From a bacterium (lineage in GTDB: Bacteria > ARS69): a DNA stretch of 7,168 nucleotides. Numbering within the stretch: position 1 is the stretch's first letter; every line of letters begins with the position of its first letter. The position numbers and the translations under genes are program-made. A model generated the notes under the pieces. The model worked only from the letters and a program-made list of their open reading frames with translations. It had not been told where the DNA came from and ran no database searches. Shown here piece by piece: positions 1-6,700 of this stretch. The DNA lies in assembly GCA_025774865.1 (NCBI GenBank), contig JALGZO010000489.1, positions 1 through 7,168 on the forward strand, given 5' to 3'.

Positions 1-1
1 C

Positions 2-70
2 GGCCCGGTGTCCCTGGAGCCCGCGACCTGGGGCGCGATCAAGGCGAAGTACCGGGGAGGCGATCGCTGA
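2..70 (+). CDS. C-terminal tail of an upstream protein (partial, unidentified)
   Basis: Reading from base 2 gives 22 codons and a TGA at 68-70. The tail contains SLEPATWGAIKAKYR. The third codon position is G or C in about 20 of 22 codons, as in the confirmed genes here, whereas the neighbouring frame starting at base 1, which also stops within a few bases, has a much less biased third position. That makes this frame the likely end of a real gene entering from the left. The fragment is too short to assign a family or function, and the tail could still be chance. Confidence 0.42.
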   Translation, partial: GPVSLEPATWGAIKAKYRGGDR

Positions 71-178
71 GCTGACGCGCTGATCGGTCACGACCCGATT
101 GGTCTCCTCGGAACTGCCTCAAGATCACACCGCCGTCGGCGCTGTTGACCCTCCTCACGCTCCTTTCCCACTGGGTCC

Positions 179-207
179 CTGACGCCGCCCGTCGCGAGAG
201 GTAGAAT
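179..207 (+). promoter_or_regulatory. Possible sigma-70-like promoter for the metallopeptidase gene
   Basis: CTGACG (179-184) and TAGAAT (202-207) are separated by 17 bases and match the -35 and -10 consensus at four and five of six positions. The predicted transcription start would fall at about 213-215, which puts the Shine-Dalgarno at the very 5' end of the message; this weakens the call. A second -35-like TTGACC at 145-150 has no convincing -10 partner at normal spacing. If the organism belongs to the FCB group its promoter consensus may differ, so this is only a candidate. Confidence 0.22.
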
Positions 208-213
208 GGTCGC

Positions 214-219
214 AGGAGG
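214..219 (+). promoter_or_regulatory. Shine-Dalgarno AGGAGG that selects ATG 226
   Basis: A perfect AGGAGG sits six bases upstream of the ATG at 226-228, an ideal spacing. It overlaps the GTG at 219-221, which is the first available start of the long metallopeptidase frame, so the ribosome cannot use that GTG with this site. The site therefore argues that translation begins at 226, in a different frame from the protease body. Confidence 0.72.
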
Positions 220-2246
220 TGAAGCATGCGCTGCCTGCCCCGTGTCCCCGACGAACTCGCTGCCGCCGCGGCCGCCGCCGCCATTCTCACGCTCGCCACC
301 CTCGCCCCGGGCACGGCCGTCCGGGCCGCGTGTCGCCCGAGGAGATGCGGGCCCGGATCGCGCGGGCGCGGGCGAAGATGAAGCCGCCCGTCTCCATTCC
401 TCCGTCTCCGGAGGGTCTGCGCCTCCGTGGCGGCGCTCCCTCCGACACGGGGGTCGCTCTCGTCTTGCTCTGCCAGTGGGCCGACGACCCGGCCGATACC
501 GTGGCGCACACCCCGGCGGCCTACGAGACGCTCCTCTTCTCCCAGGGGCAGGTCTCCACGGGGAGCATGCGCGAGTATTTCCTGGAGTCGTCGTACGGGT
601 CGTACTGGGTCGAAGGGCAGATCCACGGGTGGTACACGCAGCCGACCTACGACCACGGCAACTACTTCCGGGACTTCTTCGAGGCCGCCGACCCCTTCAT
701 CGACTACTCGGACTTCGACCGGGACAACGACGGCTACACGGACGCCGTGTGGATCTTCCACGCGGGACCCGGCCAGGAGGAGACCCACGATCCGAACGAC
801 ATCTGGTCCTTCGCCGTCTGGGGCCTGAATTACATGACCGACGACGGCATCATCATCGACCGATTCGCGTGCAATCCCGAGATGCACGCCGACGGTTCGA
901 TCATCACGATCCGCGTGGGGGCGCACGAGGCCACGCACGTCCTGGGGCTGCCGGACCTCTACGACTACGACGACAAGCTCGTCACGAGCACGTACTACAC
1001 GCCGAACGACTCGAACGATCATCCGCTCGTCGACTGGTGCGTGATGGGTTACTACGGCTACAACATCTGGTCGTACGGGACGCGTCAGGATCCGTCGCAC
1101 CATTGTGCGTGGGCGAAGAAGGAGCTGGGGTTCGTCGCCCCGATCACGATCGCCACCTCGCAGAAGGACGTGGAGGCGCCCGAGGTGCAGCTGAACCCGG
1201 TGGTGTACAAGGTCCGGCGCGGGGGCTCGCAGGAGTTCTTCCTGATCGAGAATCGAAACACGGAGTCCACCGCGATCTTCGATCACCTGGACTCGGACTT
1301 CTCGGCGTTCTACACGTGGTTCGAGTTCGGACAGAACCCGAAGGATCAGGGTCTTCTCATCAGCCACATCGACGACGCGGTGGGCAACAACACGGACGGA
1401 CCGAACGGTCCGCACTACATGGTGATCGTGGAGGACGCCGGCTACGACCCGGCGAATCCGTGGGACGGGGTGGACGAGTTCTCCGCCTGGTGGTATCCGC
1501 AGGAGACCCGGTTGAGTGCGACCTTCGCGACCGACGATGCGGGCCAGACCTCATTCACGCCGAACACGACGCCGAACTCGGACTGGTACAACAGCTCGAG
1601 CGGCATCTGGATCACGAACATCAGCGCGCCGGGTCCCGTCATGACGTTCGACATCGGATTCGGGAACGCGTGGCCGGCGATCACGAGCTGGTCCCCCGCC
1701 GAGCTCGACACGACCGTGGAGCTCCCGTCGATCGTGTCGCTGTCGGTCGTGGTGTTGGACGAAGACGGCGATCCCACTACGTATGAATGGTACGAGAACG
1801 GAGGGCTGGTCCAGTCCGGACCCGCGGCGAGCTACGACTTCACGGCGGATACGGGCGGCGCGGTGGATCAAGTGCTGGTCGTCGCCACCGACGGGTCGCT
1901 CGCAGACTCGCTGGAGTGGACGATCCGGACGGGCACGGCGACCGGCGTCGTCGCGGACGTGGGTGCCCAGGGGCGGCCGATCCTCACGGCGTCCCCGACA
2001 CCGTTCGATCGCTCCGTCACCGTGGAGTGGGCGCTCGCCCGGGGTGGAGACGCGAGGGTGAGCGTGCATGACCTTTCCGGGCGCCAGGTCGCGGTGCTCT
2101 TCGCGGGGCGGCAGAACGGAGCCGCGATGAGCCGCGTCTGGAGTGGGCGCGACGAGCTGGGGCGCGATCTGGCGTCGGGGGTCTATTTCGTCCGACTCGT
2201 GGCGGAGGGAGTGGTCGAGACACGGAAAGTGGTCAAGCTCAGATAG
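219..2246 (+). CDS. Secreted M6-family (immune inhibitor A-like) zinc metallopeptidase with Ig-like and FlgD-like C-terminal domains; N-terminus frameshifted
   Basis: This is an extracellular zinc endopeptidase of the M6 (InhA-like) family. Numbering from GTG 219, the catalytic domain spans roughly residues 60-480. It has the zinc-binding helix HEATHVLGLPD (236-246, the HExxHxxGxxD pattern; H236 and H240 are ligands, E237 the catalytic glutamate, D246 a possible third ligand). A Met-turn-like CVMGYYG follows (M276). DFDRDNDGYTD (165-175) looks like a calcium-binding loop. Residues 485-571 form a PKD/Ig-like module (TYEWYENG, ending LEWTIRT). Residues 590-675 are a FlgD-like Ig domain (SPTPF at 592-596, VSVHDLSGRQVAVL, LASGVYFVRL) of the kind found at C-termini of exported proteins in FCB bacteria. 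The first ~37 residues of this frame are arginine-rich and unlike a signal peptide. The real start is probably ATG 226 in the +1 frame, with a one-base frameshift near 310-335 (assembly error or true lesion). A conservative start within this frame would be GTG 330 or ATG 345. Substrates are unknown. Confidence 0.9.
   Translation: MKHALPAPCPRRTRCRRGRRRHSHARHPRPGHGRPGRVSPEEMRARIARARAKMKPPVSIPPSPEGLRLRGGAPSDTGVALVLLCQWADDPADTVAHTPAAYETLLFSQGQVSTGSMREYFLESSYGSYWVEGQIHGWYTQPTYDHGNYFRDFFEAADPFIDYSDFDRDNDGYTDAVWIFHAGPGQEETHDPNDIWSFAVWGLNYMTDDGIIIDRFACNPEMHADGSIITIRVGAHEATHVLGLPDLYDYDDKLVTSTYYTPNDSNDHPLVDWCVMGYYGYNIWSYGTRQDPSHHCAWAKKELGFVAPITIATSQKDVEAPEVQLNPVVYKVRRGGSQEFFLIENRNTESTAIFDHLDSDFSAFYTWFEFGQNPKDQGLLISHIDDAVGNNTDGPNGPHYMVIVEDAGYDPANPWDGVDEFSAWWYPQETRLSATFATDDAGQTSFTPNTTPNSDWYNSSSGIWITNISAPGPVMTFDIGFGNAWPAITSWSPAELDTTVELPSIVSLSVVVLDEDGDPTTYEWYENGGLVQSGPAASYDFTADTGGAVDQVLVVATDGSLADSLEWTIRTGTATGVVADVGAQGRPILTASPTPFDRSVTVEWALARGGDARVSVHDLSGRQVAVLFAGRQNGAAMSRVWSGRDELGRDLASGVYFVRLVAEGVVETRKVVKLR
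226..381 (+). other. Out-of-frame signal-peptide segment of the M6 metallopeptidase
   Basis: From ATG 226 the frame encodes a textbook Sec signal peptide. The n-region has two arginines (MRCLPRVPDE). The hydrophobic core is LAAAAAAAAILTLATLA at residues 11-27, including eight consecutive alanines from a GCC/GCG tract at 259-282. The c-region PGTAVRA allows cleavage after Ala34. The frame then runs into a TGA at 379-381. The metallopeptidase body continues in the frame one base earlier, where VSPEEMRARI begins at 330. One base missing between about 310 and 335 would join the two. The signal peptide is seen directly; that the parts belong to one gene is inferred from the Shine-Dalgarno, the adjacency and the absence of any signal sequence in the body frame. 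Confidence 0.7.
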
Positions 2247-2255
2247 TGGGCGGTG

Positions 2256-2282
2256 GACGGCTCCAGCATGCTTGGGGCCGTC
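2256..2282 (+). terminator. GC-rich stem-loop after the metallopeptidase gene, without a U-tract
   Basis: GACGGCTCC (2256-2264) pairs with GGGGCCGTC (2274-2282) over nine positions with one G-T wobble; an extra A-T pair at 2265/2273 is possible. The loop contains the perfect palindrome AGCATGCT (2265-2272). The hairpin starts ten bases after the metallopeptidase stop and ends 11 bases before the chosen start of the next gene. No run of T follows, so it may act as a weak terminator, an mRNA 3'-end stabiliser or an attenuator between the two genes. The structure is seen in the sequence; the function is inferred. Confidence 0.4.
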
Positions 2283-2293
2283 ACGCTCCCCGA

Positions 2294-3697
2294 ATGAGCC
2301 TGCCCATGCGCCGCGTTCAGCTGCTTTCTCTTATTTGCTTGTCGCTCGCTTGCGGCGAGGATTCCGAGCTCGCCTTCGGTGAACGCGCTCGCCCCGATCA
2401 CGCTCCGGTCCTGATTCTCGCAGTGGACGGGCTCGAGTGGGACGAAGCGCTGCCGCTCCTGCGCGAGGACGAGCTTCCGACGCTCGCGAAGCTCATGGCC
2501 GCCGGTCGCTTCGGCCGCCTGCGCAGCATGAAGCCGACGCTCTCTCCCATCATCTGGACGACGGTCGCGACCGGCAAGTCACCGCCGAAGCACGGAATCC
2601 TCGGATTCGGCAAGACCGACGGGCCGGGAGGGCCCGTCGTGTCCGTATTCAACAATCTCGACCGGCGCACCAAGGCGTTCTGGGAGATTCTCTCCGACCG
2701 GCGGCTTCGCGTCGCAGTGATTGGCTGGTGGTTGACCTATCCAGCCGATCCGGTGAACGGACTCATGGTGGCTCAAGTGAACACGCTCGAGCAGGCAGAG
2801 GCTGGGGGAACGAATCGAATCAAGGGAGGAGTCGTCGCCGGCCTCTCGAACCAGGTTCATCCGCCGGATCGGGAACCGGAGATTCTCTCTATCCACGACC
2901 GCGTGTCGGAGTCCCTATCGCTCCGACTTCGAGAAATCCTCGGGCAGTCCACGGCCGCCGAGTCGAAGCTCGAACGGAAACTGTGGAGCGACAGTCGCTG
3001 GGCGATCCGGGCGGACGCGACGTACCTCGAGATCGCCCGGGCATGTGATCCGCGCTCTTTCGACGTGGTCGCCCTCTACCTCGGCGGCACCGACGTCGTT
3101 GGTCATCGGTTCTGGAGGTACACGCATCCGAATGCCTTTGTCGATCCGCCGGACGCGGAAGCGATCCAGTCCTTCGGCGACCTGGTCCCCGATTACTACC
3201 GGTACGTCGACCGGGAGCTGGGGCGACTGATCGAGGCCTACGGCGAGCCGGTGACCGTGATGGTCGTATCCGATCACGGGATGCGCGCTACGAACACGCA
3301 GTTGATCTGGGATCCGAACGGTGAGAGCGCTCCAGTCTCCGGCGGACACGTCGACGCCCCTCCCGGCCTGGTGATCGTATCCGGACCGGGGATTCGCAGG
3401 CCGCAGACGCCGGTTCCTTTGGAAGAGCTGGAGGCGTCGAGCCTGCCGTTCGTGGGCTCCGTAGCTGATGTGACGCCGACGCTACTCGCGCATCTCGGCG
3501 TCCCCGTGGGGCGCGACATGGAGGGAGAGGTCTGGTGGTCGGTGATCGAGCGATCCGCGGACGAGGCGGCGGTCGTACCGACCCATGACGACCGGGCCTG
3601 GAAACGTAATCGTGAGCAACGGCGAGCCGAAGGCATCATCATTCCGGCCCAGGACGGTCGCCTCGAGCAGCTACGCGCGCTCGGTTACATCGAGTAG
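2294..3697 (+). CDS. Type I phosphodiesterase / alkaline phosphatase-superfamily lipoprotein
   Basis: This is a metal-dependent phosphoesterase of the nucleotide pyrophosphatase/phosphodiesterase (PF01663-like) type, probably anchored by lipid outside the cytoplasm. From ATG 2294 (467 residues), the two-metal site is complete. It has D45 in ILAVDGLEW and the nucleophile S84 in the TLSPIIWTTVATG segment, aligned with the Thr/Ser of the family's TFPNHYSIVTG. It also has D267 and H271 in GGTDVVGHRFW, D327 and H328 in VVSDHGM, and H352 in GGHVD. The N-terminus MRRVQLLSLICLSLAC has a short basic region, a hydrophobic core and a PROSITE-compatible lipobox ending at Cys20 (-3 is Ser rather than the usual Leu). 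The frame is open back to GTG 2246, which overlaps the preceding TAG, but that start would bury the signal sequence behind about 20 extra residues. ATG 2306 is an equally good start; neither has a clear Shine-Dalgarno. The C-terminal LRALGYIE resembles the tails of sulfatase-like proteins. The substrate cannot be told from sequence. Confidence 0.9.
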   Translation: MSLPMRRVQLLSLICLSLACGEDSELAFGERARPDHAPVLILAVDGLEWDEALPLLREDELPTLAKLMAAGRFGRLRSMKPTLSPIIWTTVATGKSPPKHGILGFGKTDGPGGPVVSVFNNLDRRTKAFWEILSDRRLRVAVIGWWLTYPADPVNGLMVAQVNTLEQAEAGGTNRIKGGVVAGLSNQVHPPDREPEILSIHDRVSESLSLRLREILGQSTAAESKLERKLWSDSRWAIRADATYLEIARACDPRSFDVVALYLGGTDVVGHRFWRYTHPNAFVDPPDAEAIQSFGDLVPDYYRYVDRELGRLIEAYGEPVTVMVVSDHGMRATNTQLIWDPNGESAPVSGGHVDAPPGLVIVSGPGIRRPQTPVPLEELEASSLPFVGSVADVTPTLLAHLGVPVGRDMEGEVWWSVIERSADEAAVVPTHDDRAWKRNREQRRAEGIIIPAQDGRLEQLRALGYIE

Positions 3698-3698
3698 T

Positions 3699-3731
3699 GG
3701 GGGTCGCTCGAGCCCCGACCCTACGGGTCGG
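3699..3731. terminator. Overlapping hairpins at the convergent gene junction
   Basis: The two converging genes end 23 bases apart, at 3697 on the plus strand and 3721 on the minus strand. GGGTCG (3701-3706) can pair with CGACCC (3716-3721). Alternatively CCGACCC (3715-3721) pairs perfectly with GGGTCGG (3725-3731) around a three-base TAC loop. The CGACCC arm is shared, so the two stems exclude each other. The second stem contains the TAG stop of the minus-strand gene. There is no T-run on either side, so classical intrinsic termination is not shown; a bidirectional terminator or 3'-end block is the likely role. Confidence 0.4.
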
Positions 3732-6700
3732 ACCCCGTTCTCGTCCCGGCGCCCAATAGCTCCCGGGCGCGCGCCGCCGCCGTCGATTCCGGAGCCAGGT
3801 CGACGACCGCGAGCAGATGCTCGCGTCCCTCCTCCAGCGCCCCACGATCCGTGAGGATCCGACCGAGCAGAAGCTCCGCCCACGGCAGGGCGGCCCCCGC
3901 CTCACTCGCCTTTCTCAGATCTGCCTCTGCCTCCGCGAGATTGCCTTCGGCCGCGGCGATGCTTCCCCGGACGGCCCACGCCGCGGCCATGCGGGGGTCG
4001 AGAGCGATCACTCGATCGATCGCTTGGCGCGCCGGTGCGAGCCGCTCGAGATCACGAAGGACGATCGCGAGCTCCAACTGCGCGCGCACGTGCTCCGGCC
4101 GGATCTCCACCGCTTGGGTGAACAGCTCCGCCGCGTCCTCCAACCGCCCCTCCTCGCGCCGCTGCCGGCCGAGCAGATACCAATGGCCCGCGTCCTCGGA
4201 GCCCGCAGCGATTTGTGTCTCGAGCGCAGTCTCCAGCCGCGCTGCTTGCGCTACGAGGAAGCCCGCAATCGGGTCGCGAGGCAGGATCGAGAGCGCCTCT
4301 TCGTATGCGCGGTGAGCGAGCTGGCCCCGACCGGCCAGCTCGTGGGTCAGCCCCTCGAGAACGTGCGCCGAAGCGGCGCGTCGCTTTGCCAGGCGCTCTC
4401 GCACGCGACGTTCCCCCTCGGGATCGGGCGCGAGATTGATGAGGTACGGAAGGATCGATTGCCGCCGCTTCACGATCGTCTCGAAGTTCCGCGCCCAGAG
4501 CAGACGATCCCCGCGGGCGAGCACTCGCGGCGCCGAGAACTCCAGATGGGGTCGGTCGTAGGTGTTGATGCGCGCGTCGCCGGTGAGCTCTTCGAGAGCG
4601 GCGGCGTCGAGCATGAAGCTGTCGAGCAGAAGGAACGGCGTGAAGAGCTGCACCTCGGCCAGGTCGTTCTGGATCGCCGGCGTCCCTCGGATGCGTGCGG
4701 TCACGCGGGAGAAGTCGATCGTGAGCGGTTCGTCGTCCTTCCATCCGAGAAGGAGAGCGTTGCGCGTGATGCCGTTCGTGGCGATCCAGACCGACGAAGT
4801 GGGGAACACTTCGTGAAACGTCCGTAGCAACATCCGCAGATCGTCTTCGGAAAGCAGCGCGATCGGAAACCACGAGGACATCATGCCGTGTTCGTTCAGG
4901 CGGGTGCGACAGAGCTCGAAGTAGTCGCGCGCGTAGAGATCCGAGCTTCCCCGGAAGATGGGATGCACCGAGTCGTTGAGGATCAGGTCGAAGCTTCGGT
5001 CCGTGTGCTTCGCGTAATTCTTCGCGTCTTCGATCACGATTTCGAGTCGCGGATTCGCGTACACCTCCTCGTTGATCGCTCGGAAATGGGCCCCGGCCTC
5101 GATCACCTCCGGAGAGATGTCGCATCCCACGAGGCGCCTCACTTCCGGATGGAGGAGAATCGAGTGCGCGGTCTCGCCACTTCCGAGTCCCACTTGGAGG
5201 ACTTCGCGAGGATCGGGATGCAGCAGGAGTGGGATGTGGGCTTGGAGCTTCTGCGTGGTTCGGAGCATGAAGCTCGTTCCCGCGACGTCAGCCCCGTTGA
5301 TCGACAGGATCCGCGAGCCGGGAGAGTCGTGGATCGTCACGGTGCCGGTGACCCCCTCCCGGTAGTACGAGATCTTCCCTCCCCGAAGATTGATACCGAA
5401 GATGGGAAGGAATGCCCGCTCCGGCAACAGGAACGAGACCCCGAGGATCACGGCGGCGGGGATCAACGCGAACACCGAACGGATCGGCGAGGGCCGCGTC
5501 CTGCAGGACGCCAGAAGCAGAACCCCACCGAGAAGCGCGCTCGCGATCGCGAGAGCGGTGATCGTCAGCTGCGTGCCAAGGTACGGGATCAACACGAACC
5601 CGGCGGCGAAGGATCCGAGAACCGCGCCGGCCGTGTTCACCGCGAGCATCGTCCCCACGCTTCGGCCCACGTGTTCGAGGTCGCGCGTGACGAGCCGGGA
5701 CACGATGGGAAACGTGGCTCCCATCAGGAGCGTGGGAACGAGAATGACGAGCGCGGCCTCTACGAGCTTCACGAGCGCCAGCGCGTTCCAGCTCTCGACC
5801 CGCAACAGGATGATCAAGCTGTCGTGAATGTCGGGGAAGCGATACAGAAGCGCGATCGTGCTCAGAGCTGCGGCGCCGATTCCGATCTCGAGGAGTCCGA
5901 AGATCCGGAACCCCTTCGCCGGATCACGAACCTCCCGGGCGAAGAGGAGGCTGCCGACGCCGAGGCCGCCCAGGAATACCGTCAGCATGATCGTGAACGC
6001 GTGAACGGAAGCCGAGAGCACGTAAAGAAGAACGCGCGTCCACGCCACCTCGTACGCGAGGGCCAGGAACCCCGACGCGCTGATCGCGGCGAGGGCGAGC
6101 CTCGTCTGGAATCGACCGCGGACGGGAGTGAGCCCTTCCGACCCGGAAGCGTCCGCAACCACGGCGGTGACCTCCGCTTCGGCCCGGAGTGACCTTCGCC
6201 CGAGGGCGAGCGCCGCGATTCCGATCGCGATGTTCCCCGCGGCCGCCAGATAGACGGTGCCGCGGACGCCCAGCGTCGCGATGAGAAAGAAGCCGGCGGC
6301 GAAGCACCCGATCATGGCGCCGAGCGTGTTGACGGCGTAGAGGTGTCCCAGCGAGCGGCCCACGCCGGCGCGCGTCCTGGTCCAGTACCGGACGAGTATG
6401 GGAAGGGTGCCCCCCATGAACGCCGTCGGGACGAGCAACAGCCCGAACGAGAGGCCGAACCGGACGAGGCTCATCGTCGTGAACGACGGCTGCCACTGGC
6501 GGTGGATCCCCGTGACGAGATACCCGAGCACCTCGAGAGCGGGAAGAATCAGAACCGCGGTGACTCCGACCCCGATCTCGAGGAATCCGTACAGGCGAAG
6601 CTCGTCGCTGCGGCGATCGGCGCGCGCGCCGAGGATCCGGGCCCCGATCGCCAGCCCCGCCATGAACGCGGCGAGCACGGAGCTCACGGCGAGCGCCGTG

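Noticed and set aside
145-173. TTGACC at 145-150 as a -35 box
   Set aside because: At normal spacing the -10 position reads CCACTG, which does not resemble a -10 element.
259-282. GCC/GCG triplet tract considered as a phase-variation microsatellite
   Set aside because: It is a plain poly-alanine codon run in the signal-peptide core. Slippage by triplets would not change frame, so it does not explain the frame break downstream.
39-1415. 458-codon open frame on the minus strand opposite the metallopeptidase
   Set aside because: It is an antisense shadow in GC-rich DNA: the product is a low-complexity Arg/Val/Asp-rich string without domains, and the plus-strand frame encodes a recognisable M6 peptidase.
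206-1786. 526-codon plus-strand frame overlapping the metallopeptidase
   Set aside because: The product is Arg/Gly/Pro/His-rich with no domain and shares its whole length with the convincing protease frame. It also lacks the signal peptide and catalytic motif.
4008-4024. CGATCGATCG-type repeat as a possible binding site
   Set aside because: It lies inside the TPR coding region and is explained by ordinary codons (Asp/Arg/Ile). Short GATC-rich strings are common throughout this GC-rich window.
3817-4827. 336-codon plus-strand frame opposite the TPR and synthase domains
   Set aside because: It is an antisense shadow of the fusion gene, with Arg/Glu/Leu-rich composition and no recognisable fold.
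4888-6192. 434-codon plus-strand frame opposite the membrane region
   Set aside because: It is highly charged, low in complexity and complementary to transmembrane codons, as expected for an antisense shadow of a membrane protein gene.
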